Shown: in pieces, positions 1 through 8,354 of the stretch
Layout: each line of letters begins with the position of its first letter
How positions within the stretch are numbered: the stretch's first letter is position 1
Origin: Paracoccus homiensis
Lineage (GTDB): Bacteria; Pseudomonadota; Alphaproteobacteria; Rhodobacterales; Rhodobacteraceae
DNA: 64,000 nucleotides
Assembly (NCBI RefSeq): GCF_900111675.1
Contig: NZ_FOHO01000002.1
Span: forward strand, 372,001-436,000
Direction of reading: 5' to 3'
Position numbers and translations under genes: made by a program
The notes under the pieces: generated by a model
Seen by the model: the letters and a program-made list of their open reading frames with translations, nothing else
What the model was told of the DNA's origin: nothing
Database searches by the model: none

Positions 1-1
1 G

Positions 2-694
2 GCGGCGATCCGGCGTGCGGATGCGGTCCTGATTTCGGCCGCGCCGGGGCCGGATGGCGATCCGGTTCTGGCGGAACTGGCTGATCGGATCGCCGCGTCG
101 CGGCTGCGCTGGTTGGGCTATCTGTCGACCACCGGGGTCTATGGCGACCGCCAGGGCGGCTGGGTCGACGAGGACAGCGAGCTGGACGCCTCGACCGCGC
201 GCGGGCAGGCCAGGATTGCCGCCGAGGCCGCGTGGCGTGATCTGGCCGCGCGACATGATCTGCCGCTGCATATCTTCCGTCTGGCGGGGATCTATGGGCC
301 GGGCAGGGGGCCCTTTTCCAAGCTGCGCAACGGCACGGCGCGGCGGGTGATCAAACCTGGGCAGGTCTTTTCGCGCATTCATGTCGAAGACATCGCACAG
401 GTGCTGATGGCCTCGATCGCGCGGCCGGATCCGGGGGCGGTCTATAACCTGTGCGACGACGATCCCGCGCCGCCGCAGGATATCATCGCCTGTGCGGCCG
501 ACATGCTGGGCATGCCCCCCCCGCCCGAGGTGACCTTTGACCAGGCCGATCTAAGCCCCATGGCGCGGTCCTTCTATGCCGACAGCAAGCGGGTTCGGAA
601 CGACCGGATCAAGCGCGATCTGGGCGTGAGGCTGACCTATCCCGATTTTCGCAGCGCATTGCAGGCGATCCTGAAGGCCGAGGCGGACGGATAG
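2..694 (+). CDS. NAD(P)-dependent epimerase/dehydratase-like protein (5' partial)
   Basis: The gene enters from outside the window, and the frame is already open at base 2, so the N-terminal nucleotide-binding motif is not visible. The visible 230 residues contain the YLSTTGVYGD segment near the middle, which matches the conserved S-T-x-G-V-Y-G stretch of the atypical short-chain dehydrogenases of the YeeZ type. An RLAGIYGPGR segment and a VEDIAQV segment follow, both typical of extended SDR sugar-nucleotide epimerase folds. It is a cytosolic oxidoreductase-like protein of unknown substrate. The next gene follows after about 50 bases on the same strand. The family call is firm, but the reaction is not. 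Confidence 0.8.
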   Translation, partial: AAIRRADAVLISAAPGPDGDPVLAELADRIAASRLRWLGYLSTTGVYGDRQGGWVDEDSELDASTARGQARIAAEAAWRDLAARHDLPLHIFRLAGIYGPGRGPFSKLRNGTARRVIKPGQVFSRIHVEDIAQVLMASIARPDPGAVYNLCDDDPAPPQDIIACAADMLGMPPPPEVTFDQADLSPMARSFYADSKRVRNDRIKRDLGVRLTYPDFRSALQAILKAEADG

Positions 695-744
695 CGAAAA
701 AGGGTCGCATGGACTTTGCGCCGGACCCGTGCAAGATCGCGGTC

Positions 745-1971
745 ATGAAGACGGATTTCGATGTCGTGATCGCGGGCGGCGGGCTGAACGGCCCGACCTT
801 GGCACTGGCTTTGGCGGGGGCCGGTTTGCGCGTGGCGGTGGTCGATCCGCGCCCCGCAGATGCACGCGCCGGGCAGGAATTCGACGGGCGTGCCTATGCG
901 CTGGCGGTCGCCTCGCAGCGGTTGTTGCAGGCGCTGGGTCTGTGGGGCGATCTGGCTGCCAGCGCCCAGCCGATCGTTCAGGTCAAGGCATCCCAGGGCG
1001 ACCCCGGCGAGGGTGCCGCGCCCTTCTTTCTGCATTTCGACAGCGCCGAGATCGAGGAAGGCCCCGTCGGCTACATGATGGAGGATCGTTTTCTGTATCG
1101 CGCCCTGCTGGCGGCGATGCAGGGGCGCGTCACCCATCTGTCGGGCCTGTCGGTCGCGGGGCAACGGGCGGGCGATGCCGCTGTCGCGGTTGATCTGTCC
1201 GATGGGACCTGCCTGTCCGCGCGGGTGCTGATCGGCGCCGATGGACGCGGATCGGGGGTTGCGACGCGGGCGGGTATCCAGCGGCAGGGATGGGATTACG
1301 GTCAGACCGCGCTGGTCGCCGCCATCGACCATGAACTGCCGCATCAGGGCATCGCGCATCAGTATTTCATGGCGACCGGGCCGCTGGCGATCCTGCCGCT
1401 GCCGGGCGGGCACCGCAGCAGTGTCGTCTGGTCCGAGACCCGCGACAACGCCACGGCCATCGCCGCGCTGCCGGATGCGGATTTCCTGAAGGTCCTGCAA
1501 CCGCGCTTTGGCGATTACCTGGGCGCGATCTCGCTGGCCGGGCCGCGTTTTTCCTATCCGCTGAGCCTGTCCCTGGCGCGCGACTATGTGACACCGCGCG
1601 TGGCCTTGGTCGGCGATGCCGCGCATGGCGTGCATCCGATCGCGGGGCAGGGGCTGAACCTTGGTCTGCGCGATGTGGCGGCGCTGGCCGAAACCATCGT
1701 CGATGCAGCCCGCCGGGGCGAGGATATCGGCGCGATCAATGTGCTTGAACGCTATCAGGGCTGGCGGCGTTTCGATGCAACCAGCCTTGCCCTTGGCATG
1801 GATGCGGTTAATCGCATGTTCGGTCAGACCAACCCGCTGATCCGCGCCGCGCGCGGTCTGGGGATGCAGACGGTGACCGCGATCCCGTCGCTGCGGCGCG
1901 GGTTCATGCGTCAGGCCGCGGGCCTGTCGGTCGATCCGATGCCACGGCTGTTGCAGGGCCGGGCGCTGTAA
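745..1971 (+). CDS. ubiH: FAD-dependent UbiH/UbiF/COQ6-family hydroxylase
   Basis: This is a 408-residue flavoprotein monooxygenase of the family that hydroxylates the ubiquinone ring. The N-terminus carries the FAD-binding GGGLNGPTLALALAGAG dinucleotide motif. The middle has the GADGRGS motif (GD-type) and the C-terminal third has LVGDAAHGVHPIAGQGLNLG, the second FAD/ribityl motif with the family's H-P-x-x-G-Q-G-x-N signature. An ATG at 709 is in frame, but the ATG at 745 (MKTDFDVVIAGG) places the motif at the usual distance from the N-terminus and is preferred. Which ring position it hydroxylates (UbiH, UbiF or UbiI role) cannot be decided here, so the symbol is provisional. Confidence 0.85.
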   Translation: MKTDFDVVIAGGGLNGPTLALALAGAGLRVAVVDPRPADARAGQEFDGRAYALAVASQRLLQALGLWGDLAASAQPIVQVKASQGDPGEGAAPFFLHFDSAEIEEGPVGYMMEDRFLYRALLAAMQGRVTHLSGLSVAGQRAGDAAVAVDLSDGTCLSARVLIGADGRGSGVATRAGIQRQGWDYGQTALVAAIDHELPHQGIAHQYFMATGPLAILPLPGGHRSSVVWSETRDNATAIAALPDADFLKVLQPRFGDYLGAISLAGPRFSYPLSLSLARDYVTPRVALVGDAAHGVHPIAGQGLNLGLRDVAALAETIVDAARRGEDIGAINVLERYQGWRRFDATSLALGMDAVNRMFGQTNPLIRAARGLGMQTVTAIPSLRRGFMRQAAGLSVDPMPRLLQGRAL

Positions 1972-2169
1972 TCCGCGACCGGGTTGACCCGCGCCGTCCC
2001 GACTGACAGCTTCGCGCCCGTCACGCGATCTGGCAGGCCGCGCCGGCAGCGCTGATCTTTATCAATCGCCCGGACCGGAACGTGGCCCTTGTCGTCGCGT
2101 TGGCTGATCGTGTTCGCGACCGCCTTGCGGACATGATGCAGAACCCAGATTCAAAGGAGGAGAGACGTC

Positions 2170-3108
2170 ATGAATGTCATGCACCCACAGAAGCAATTCG
2201 CGGGGCAAGACCTTTATCCGACCCGCCTGCCCGATGAAGAGCGGATCACCGAAAGGCAGGACCCCGTCCTGTGGTCGGACTGGACCGAAGACGCGCCGAT
2301 CACCCGTGACGAGGCCGATCATTACAAGGACAAGGGCTATCTGGTGCGACGCGACCTGTTCAGCCCCGACGAAGTGACGAAGCTGATCGAGGCTTCGGCC
2401 GAGATCCGTGCCGATGCCTCGGCCATCCGGGCCGAGGATCTGGTGACCGAACCGGGCACGGATGCCGTCCGCACCATCTTTCGGCTGGATGACCACAGCG
2501 ACGTGTTCGCCCGGCTGGCCCGCGATCACCGGCTGGCCGATACCGCGCGCTTCCTGCTGGGCGACGAGGTTTACCTGCACCAGAGCCGGTTGAACTATAA
2601 GCCGGGCTTCACCGGCAAAGAGTTCTATTGGCATTCCGATTTCGAAACCTGGCATGCCGAGGACGGGATGCCGCGGATGCGGGCGGTGTCGGCCTCGGTC
2701 CTGCTGACCGACAATTCGGCGCTGAACGGTCCCCTGATGCTGATCCCCGGTTCGCACCGTCGCTTTGTCGCATGTCAGGGCGAAACGCCGGACGACAACC
2801 ACCAGTCCAGCCTGAAAAAGCAAGAGATAGGCGTGCCCTCGACCCGCATGCTGGAACGGCTGGCCTCTCAGGCGGGGCTGGATGCCGCGACCGGACCGGC
2901 GGGCACGGTGATCTTCTTTGAATGCAACACGCTGCATGCCTCTAACGGGAATGTAACGCCGTTCCCGCGCTCGAACGCGTTCTTTGTCTATAACGCGGTG
3001 TCGAATGCGGCGGTGGCGCCATTCGCGGCACCGAAGCCGCGTCCGGCCTATCTGGCCCATCGCGGCAAGGTCGAGCCGCTGGCCGTGCAGCGCGACCGTT
3101 TCGCCTGA
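2170..3108 (+). CDS. ectD: Ectoine hydroxylase
   Basis: This is a 312-residue Fe(II)/2-oxoglutarate dioxygenase converting ectoine to 5-hydroxyectoine, a compatible solute for osmotic and heat stress. The EctD signature is clear: FYWHSDFETWHAEDGMP at residues 152-168 supplies iron ligands His155 and Asp157, and His256 in HASNGN is the distal ligand. The length matches the family. The start has an exceptionally strong ribosome site, AAAGGAGG at 2153-2160, nine bases before the ATG. No ectABC genes lie beside it, unlike most ectD genes, so ectoine must come from elsewhere in the genome or from uptake. A perfect 11-bp hairpin follows the stop codon. Confidence 0.95.
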   Translation: MNVMHPQKQFAGQDLYPTRLPDEERITERQDPVLWSDWTEDAPITRDEADHYKDKGYLVRRDLFSPDEVTKLIEASAEIRADASAIRAEDLVTEPGTDAVRTIFRLDDHSDVFARLARDHRLADTARFLLGDEVYLHQSRLNYKPGFTGKEFYWHSDFETWHAEDGMPRMRAVSASVLLTDNSALNGPLMLIPGSHRRFVACQGETPDDNHQSSLKKQEIGVPSTRMLERLASQAGLDAATGPAGTVIFFECNTLHASNGNVTPFPRSNAFFVYNAVSNAAVAPFAAPKPRPAYLAHRGKVEPLAVQRDRFA

Positions 3109-3120
3109 CGCGACCGTGAC

Positions 3121-3148
3121 ACGCCCCCGCCGCATCGGGCGGGGGCGT
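3121..3148. terminator. Hairpin between convergent ectD and phoD
   Basis: A perfect inverted repeat has arms at 3121-3131 and 3138-3148 and a 6-base loop. It lies in the 51-base gap between the convergent stop codons of ectD and the PhoD gene. Neither side has a clear T-run, so it may be a weak shared terminator or a 3'-end stabiliser. Confidence 0.5.
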
Positions 3149-3159
3149 CCGTCACCAAA

Positions 3160-4722
3160 TCACGCGGTCTTGGGGTCCAGCGTGATCGACCACAATTCCT
3201 GATCGGCGCGGTCCATCAGGCGCACGGTCATCTGGCCCGAGGCCCCTTCGATATCGACCATGCCGAAGAACTGCATCCCGGCCGAAGGCGGCAGGTTGGC
3301 CTGACCCGGTGCCGGGGCCTTCACGAATTTCACCTCGGGGCCGAAGGTCATGTCCATGTCGTTCGGACCGAAGGTCCCGGCATGCAGCGGGCCGGACACG
3401 AATTCCCAGAACGGTTCGAAGTCCTGGAAGCTGGCGCGGTCGGGGTGGTATTCATGCGCAGCGGTGTAATGCACATCGGCGGTCAGCCAGACGGTGTTCA
3501 GGATCTTTTCGTCGCGGATAAAGCGCAGCAGCTGCGCGAATTCCAGTTCGCGGCCCTTGGGTGCGCCGGGATCGCCATTGGCGATGGCTTCGACATATTT
3601 CTGATCCTCGGACACCTTGTCCCAGACATTGACGCCGATCGGCATGTCGCAGGCGATGACCTTCCACGTCGCATCCGAGGCTTTCAGCGCGGCTTTCAGC
3701 CAATCCAGCTGCGCCTTGCCCAGAACCTGCGACTGGGCGGTGACCTCATCCTCCATCCCTTCGCTGTTGGCGCCACGATAGCTGCGCAGATCAAGGAAGA
3801 AGATGTCCAGCAGCGGACCATAGGCGATCTTGCGGTAAACACGGCCGGGTTCGGCGGGCGTATAGCTGATCGGGGTCATTTCATGGAAGGCGCGCTGGGC
3901 GCGGGCGGTCAGCAGGGCGACGGATTTTTCGGTATAGCGGTCATCGCCGGTCAGGTCCTTGCCGGGCGACCAGTTGTTGACGACTTCGTGGTCGTCCCAC
4001 TGAAACAGCGTCGGCACCATGGCCGACATGGCCTGCGCGTGCTGATCCATCTGGTTGTATTTCCAGCGGCCGCGGAATTCGTCCAGCGTCTCGGCGACCT
4101 TGCGGACCTCATCGGTCAGCACCGTGTTGCGCCAGATGCCGCCCTCGATCTCGACCTCGTCCTGCATCGGGCCGTCGGCATAGATGGTGTCGCCGGAATG
4201 GATGAAGAAATCGGGCTGATGCGCGGCCATGGTGGCGTAGGTGCGCATGCCCTCGTCATCGATGCCCCAGCCCTGACCGGCGGTATCGCCCGACCAGACG
4301 AACCGGATGTCGCGGCGGGTGGTCGGCGCGGTGCGGAACTGGCCGATGACCGGTTCGCTGCTGGCATTGCTGTCGGACAGGTCGGTGGCGGTCATGCGGT
4401 AGAAGACGGTCTGATCGCCCGCGATCCCCTGAAGCATCGCCTTGACGGCATAATCGCTTTCGGGAAGCGCGTTCAGCGCGGCGACCTGACGTGCATTCTG
4501 AAAGCTTTCATTGGTGGCGACTTCCAGCGCGATCCGCGCGGGGCGGTCGGCGCGGGTCCAGACCATGCCGCCCTGCGCGGTGATGTCGCCCGATTGCACG
4601 CCATGGGTAAAGACCGGGCGGCTGCCGGCGCGGCTGATGGCGGGCATCGCCAGCAGCGAGCCGGTGGCAAGGCCGGACATCAGAAGGCTGCGGCGGGACA
4701 TGCGGGATGCGCGGAAGGACAT
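3160..4722 (-). CDS. phoD: PhoD-type alkaline phosphatase/phosphodiesterase, Tat-exported
   Basis: This is a 520-residue PhoD-family metallophosphoesterase that releases phosphate from organic phosphomonoesters or diesters outside the cytoplasm. The N-terminus has a twin-arginine signal (SRRSLLMSGLATG, then a hydrophobic run ending near AISRAG). The PhoD N-terminal domain follows (FTHGVQSGD, WTRADR). Metal-site motifs then appear in order: WSGDTAGQGWG, HSGDTIYADGP, WDDHEVVNNW and DVHYTAAHEYHP. It is probably periplasmic and of use under phosphate limitation. No Pho box was confirmed. The gene is convergent with ectD and separated from the repair cassette upstream by only 54 bases. Confidence 0.92.
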   Translation of the reverse strand: MSFRASRMSRRSLLMSGLATGSLLAMPAISRAGSRPVFTHGVQSGDITAQGGMVWTRADRPARIALEVATNESFQNARQVAALNALPESDYAVKAMLQGIAGDQTVFYRMTATDLSDSNASSEPVIGQFRTAPTTRRDIRFVWSGDTAGQGWGIDDEGMRTYATMAAHQPDFFIHSGDTIYADGPMQDEVEIEGGIWRNTVLTDEVRKVAETLDEFRGRWKYNQMDQHAQAMSAMVPTLFQWDDHEVVNNWSPGKDLTGDDRYTEKSVALLTARAQRAFHEMTPISYTPAEPGRVYRKIAYGPLLDIFFLDLRSYRGANSEGMEDEVTAQSQVLGKAQLDWLKAALKASDATWKVIACDMPIGVNVWDKVSEDQKYVEAIANGDPGAPKGRELEFAQLLRFIRDEKILNTVWLTADVHYTAAHEYHPDRASFQDFEPFWEFVSGPLHAGTFGPNDMDMTFGPEVKFVKAPAPGQANLPPSAGMQFFGMVDIEGASGQMTVRLMDRADQELWSITLDPKTA

Positions 4723-4776
4723 GTTTCTGGCTCCTGTTGGCGGGATGCGCGCAGGGTTAGTCCGGCTGCATGACGG

Positions 4777-6231
4777 TTAAGTGTCGGAAGTGCAGTGATT
4801 TTGTGACCATTGGCCCAGCAGCTGCGCCGCCTGAGACAGATCGGCGACAAGCTGCGCCCGCGCGGTTTCCGCGGTCGGACCATCCTGCCGCAGGATCAGG
4901 CTGGGATGCCATGTAATCAGCACCGGCCCGCCATCCAGCGCGGTTTCGACCCGACCGCGCCGCGGTGTCAGCGGATCGCGGTTGCCGGTCAGGGCATGGG
5001 CAGCGGTTGCGCCAAGCGCCACCGTCAGGCCGGGTCGCAGCATCTGTCGTTCCAGATCCAGCCACCAGCGGCAATGCCGCACCTCGCCCGCTGTCGGGGT
5101 CTGATGCAGGCGTCGTTTGCCACGCGGGGTGAATTTGAAATGCTTGACCGCATTGGTCAGCCAGCTGCGGTCGGCATCGATCCCGGCTTCGGCCATGGCC
5201 CGGTGCAGCAATTGCCCTGCGGGACCGACAAAGGGCCTGCCCTGCAGATCCTCATGGTCGCCGGGGGCCTCGCCCACGATCATCAGCCCTGCGGCGGGAT
5301 CGCCGCGACCAAAGACGGTCTGGGTGGCCGCGTGGCACAGATCGCATCGGGTGCAGCGCGCGGCCTGATCGCGGGCCTGATGCAGCGTCACGGGCGGGCC
5401 GTCATCGGGCACCTGCCGCAGCCGCGCCGTAACCCGCGCCGCCCGGCTGGGCGCGGTCGAGGCACCCGCCTGCGCCATGGCCTGCACGCGCCGGGGCGCA
5501 TCGGCCAGCATATCGGGGATCAGCCGCGTTTCCGGCAGGTTCTTCCAGTATTTCACCGGCATTTCGGATCGCATCGCACCGATCTTGATGCGCGCGGGAT
5601 TGAAGATATTGGCAAAATAGGTGGCCCACAGATCGTGGCTTGCATCCTGCGGCAGGTCGGGGCGCGGTGCGGGCGGGTCATAGGCGATTGGCCCGCCGTC
5701 AAAGCGGGCGATCCCCTCGGGCGTGGCGATCAGCCAGTTCATGTCTGCGAAACGCTTGGCAAAGAACGGGGTGCCGGCTTCCAGAATCGGATGCTCGGGC
5801 TCGAACCACGCACCAAAGCTGCGTCGCGCCCCGCCGCCCGGCAATTCGTGGAACCGCACAAAGGCGTGCATCTTGTGAATGTCGCGCCGCACCGATTTCG
5901 CCATGCGCGACAGCCGGTCGATCATCGCATCGGCGGGATTGTCCAGAAACCCGCGTTCGATCTGCGCGCGGATCAGCGCGGCATAAAGCAGGGCAAAGCG
6001 TTCGGGGTCGGAATGGCTGACGACCTGCCGCGCAAGGTCCAGAAATTCCCTGGTGGCGCGGACGGGCCGGTCGCCTGCGGGGGGCAAGGGGTCGGCGCCG
6101 AACAGATCCGGCGCATCGCCCGGTTGCGCCCAGGTGACATCTTCGGGGCGGATCCCGGCGCTGGCCAGTTGCCGCGCGGCGTCGCGCCAGGCCTGAAACC
6201 GTTGAAACCGGGGCAGGTCGATCCGGATCAC
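4777..6231 (-). CDS. udgX: DUF4130-UdgX fusion: uracil-DNA glycosylase/uracil-DNA cross-linking protein
   Basis: This 484-residue protein has an N-terminal DUF4130 domain (about residues 1-240) and a C-terminal family-4-like UDG domain of the UdgX type. Residues 293, 296, 299 and 387 are cysteines placed to hold the [4Fe-4S] cluster. The active-site motif GEAPGD sits at 320-325 and WHPS at 441-444. The diagnostic UdgX loop KRRLHQTP lies at 372-379; in characterised UdgX the equivalent His (here His376) forms a covalent bond with the abasic sugar after uracil removal. Its start overlaps the stop of the radical-SAM gene by 4 bases, so the two are co-translated. It acts in cytosolic DNA repair or damage signalling. 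Confidence 0.93.
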   Translation of the reverse strand: MIRIDLPRFQRFQAWRDAARQLASAGIRPEDVTWAQPGDAPDLFGADPLPPAGDRPVRATREFLDLARQVVSHSDPERFALLYAALIRAQIERGFLDNPADAMIDRLSRMAKSVRRDIHKMHAFVRFHELPGGGARRSFGAWFEPEHPILEAGTPFFAKRFADMNWLIATPEGIARFDGGPIAYDPPAPRPDLPQDASHDLWATYFANIFNPARIKIGAMRSEMPVKYWKNLPETRLIPDMLADAPRRVQAMAQAGASTAPSRAARVTARLRQVPDDGPPVTLHQARDQAARCTRCDLCHAATQTVFGRGDPAAGLMIVGEAPGDHEDLQGRPFVGPAGQLLHRAMAEAGIDADRSWLTNAVKHFKFTPRGKRRLHQTPTAGEVRHCRWWLDLERQMLRPGLTVALGATAAHALTGNRDPLTPRRGRVETALDGGPVLITWHPSLILRQDGPTAETARAQLVADLSQAAQLLGQWSQNHCTSDT

Positions 6232-7463
6232 GAAAACAGGTCCAGCTGTTCCGGCGGCGGGGCAAATCGCGCGCGCAGCCCGTCGCTGTCGGTCAATGCG
6301 CCGGGATGCCAGTCGGGCAGGGTCACGAAGGGCCGGGCCTTGGACATGATCGCCCCCATGCGCAGCAGATCGCCATAGCGCACCGCACCGTTCCGCCGCG
6401 CCGCAAGGATCCGGCCCACCGTCTTGGTGCCAAAGCCCGGCACGCGCAGCAGCATGTCGCGGCTGGCCCGCGCCACATCGACCGGAAATGCCGCGCGATT
6501 GGCCAGCGCCCAGGCCAGTTTCGGATCGATCGCCAGATCCAGGTTGCCCGAAGGATGCGCGGCGCCGATCTCATCGGCCTCGAACCCGTAAAAGCGCATC
6601 AGCCAATCGGCCTGATACAGACGATGTTCCCGCATCAGCGGCGGCTTGATCAGCGGCAGCGCGGCCGAGGCATCGGGAATGGGCGAAAAGGCCGAGTAAT
6701 AGACCCGCTTCAACCGATAACCCGTGTAAAGATTGGCGGAGGTGGTCAGGATCTGCCGATCGGTGGTCTGATCCGCGCCCACGATCATCTGCGTCGATTG
6801 CCCCGCGGGCGCGAAGCGCGGCGGGCGCTTGCCGGTGAAGGATCTTTCCTTCGCGGCTTCGCGACCCAGACGCACATCGGCCATGGCCGCGCGGATTGTT
6901 TCGGGCCGTTTTTCGGGCGCAAGGCGGCGGATACTGGCATCCTGCGGCAATTCGATATTCACCGACAGGCGGTCGGCATAAAGCCCGGCTTCGGCCACAA
7001 GGTCGGGGGCGGAATCGGGGATGGTCTTCAGGTGGATATAGCCCTTGAACCCGTGATCCACCCGCAGCATCCGCGCGATGCGGACCATGTCGCCCATGGT
7101 CTGATCGGGGCTGCGGATGATGCCCGAGGACAGGAACAACCCCTCGATCATGTTGCGGCGATAGAATTCAAGCGTCAGCTTTACCACTTCGTCCGGCGAG
7201 AACCGCGCGCGTTCGACATTGCTGCTGACCCGGTTGATGCAATAGGCGCAGTCATAGATGCAGAAATTGGTCATCAGGATCTTCAGCAGGCTGATGCAGC
7301 GTCCGTCGGGCGTATAGGCGTGACAGATCCCGCTGCCCCCCGCCGAGCCGATGCCCCCGGACCGCGAATCGCGCCGCGTCGTGCCGCTGCTGGCGCAAGA
7401 GGCATCGTATTTCGCCGCGTCCGACAGGATTGCCAGTTTCTGCTGAATCGATTTCATCGCCAT
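6228..7463 (-). CDS. UdgX-linked radical SAM protein (putative DNA modification/repair)
   Basis: This is a 411-residue radical S-adenosylmethionine enzyme with a CIYDCAYC (CxxxCxxC) cluster motif at residues 68-75 from the chosen start. The C-terminal region contains a helix-hairpin-helix segment (LLRVPGFGTKTVGRILAARR), expected of a DNA-binding protein. The family is known to pair with UdgX/DUF4130 proteins, and here the two genes overlap by 4 bases. Its reaction is unknown. The frame stays open upstream to 7556. The ATG at 7463 is preferred because homology starts at MAMKSIQQKL and an SOS-type box lies just before it. Confidence 0.9.
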   Translation of the reverse strand: MAMKSIQQKLAILSDAAKYDASCASSGTTRRDSRSGGIGSAGGSGICHAYTPDGRCISLLKILMTNFCIYDCAYCINRVSSNVERARFSPDEVVKLTLEFYRRNMIEGLFLSSGIIRSPDQTMGDMVRIARMLRVDHGFKGYIHLKTIPDSAPDLVAEAGLYADRLSVNIELPQDASIRRLAPEKRPETIRAAMADVRLGREAAKERSFTGKRPPRFAPAGQSTQMIVGADQTTDRQILTTSANLYTGYRLKRVYYSAFSPIPDASAALPLIKPPLMREHRLYQADWLMRFYGFEADEIGAAHPSGNLDLAIDPKLAWALANRAAFPVDVARASRDMLLRVPGFGTKTVGRILAARRNGAVRYGDLLRMGAIMSKARPFVTLPDWHPGALTDSDGLRARFAPPPEQLDLFS

Positions 7464-7476
7464 GCGCGCAGTATGC

Positions 7477-7491
7477 GTTCCTTGTTTGTTC
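7477..7491 (-). promoter_or_regulatory. Putative LexA (SOS) box
   Basis: The sequence is GTTC-CTTGTTT-GTTC on the + strand (GAAC-N7-GAAC reading with the gene), an exact match to the direct-repeat LexA operator known for alphaproteobacteria. It lies 14-28 bases upstream of the radical-SAM start, where bound LexA would block transcription. Eight fixed bases would occur about twice by chance in 64 kb on both strands, so position and target function carry the argument. Confidence 0.65.
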
Positions 7492-7593
7492 CTTTCAATA
7501 TGATCTATGTTGTCAGGAACCATAACGAACCCGCGAGCGTTCGCGCCCATTGCCATCCGTCAGACGTGATGTGCAGATGGAATTGAAACGGAT

Positions 7594-8178
7594 ATGATCG
7601 GGGTCATGAACATTCGCTCTCTCGCCCTTGCGCCCGCCCTTGTCCTTGGCCTTGCCTTTCCGGCGCTGGCCGAGAAAATCCCGCTGGGAGAAATCTCGCG
7701 CTATCTCAACAGCCTGAAGACCGTCTCATCGGAATTCACCCAAGTGAACGCCGATGGCAGCATCTCGACCGGGACGGTCTATATCCGCCGTCCGGGCCGT
7801 GTCCGGTTCGAGTATAACAACGACAAGACGCTGATGGTCGCCTCGGGCGGGACGGTGACGGTGGTGGACCCGAAATCGAATGGCGGGCCGCAGAAATACC
7901 CGCTGTCGAAAACACCGCTGTCGATCATTCTGGCGGCAAATGTCGATCTGGGCCGCGCCAATATGGTCACCGGCCACAGCGAGGCCAAGAATTCGACCGT
8001 GGTAACGGCGCAGGACCCCGAACATCCCGAATACGGCAATATCCAGATGGTCTTTACCAGCCCGACCGAGCTGCGTCAGTGGGTGGTCACCGACGATAGC
8101 GGGCAGAAGACGACCGTGATCCTTGGCGAGATGCGCAAAGGCGCGTCCATCGCGGATTCGAAATTCGTGATCCGCTGA
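7594..8178 (+). CDS. lolA: Outer-membrane lipoprotein carrier protein LolA
   Basis: This is a 194-residue periplasmic chaperone that takes mature lipoproteins from the inner-membrane Lol exporter to the outer membrane. A signal peptide (MNIRSLALAPALVLGLAFPALA) is followed by the LolA beta-fold, with SSEFTQVNADG, YIRRPGRVRFEY and TPLSIILA segments typical of the family. In-frame ATGs at 7594 and 7606 are both possible; 7606 gives the more compact signal peptide. It is transcribed away from the UdgX cassette and ends in a strong intrinsic terminator. Confidence 0.92.
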   Translation: MIGVMNIRSLALAPALVLGLAFPALAEKIPLGEISRYLNSLKTVSSEFTQVNADGSISTGTVYIRRPGRVRFEYNNDKTLMVASGGTVTVVDPKSNGGPQKYPLSKTPLSIILAANVDLGRANMVTGHSEAKNSTVVTAQDPEHPEYGNIQMVFTSPTELRQWVVTDDSGQKTTVILGEMRKGASIADSKFVIR

Positions 8179-8203
8179 CCCTGGATTTCCCCCCCACGGA
8201 TTG

Positions 8204-8239
8204 GGGCCGCGCAGCCGGACGGGCTGTGCGGCCCTTTTT
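8204..8239 (+). terminator. Rho-independent terminator of lolA
   Basis: A perfect 13-bp stem (8204-8216 with 8222-8234) and a 5-base loop are followed directly by TTTTT at 8235-8239. It starts 25 bases after the lolA stop codon. Confidence 0.92.
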
Positions 8240-8354
8240 CGTCGCGATGGCCCGACCCATGCATTCCGACCTGCCCAGCCATGCGATGCGGGGGCTTTCT
8301 GTGCGCCGTCGGCTCTGCTAGCGATTCTTCATTATCTGCAATGGGGGGAAGGTC

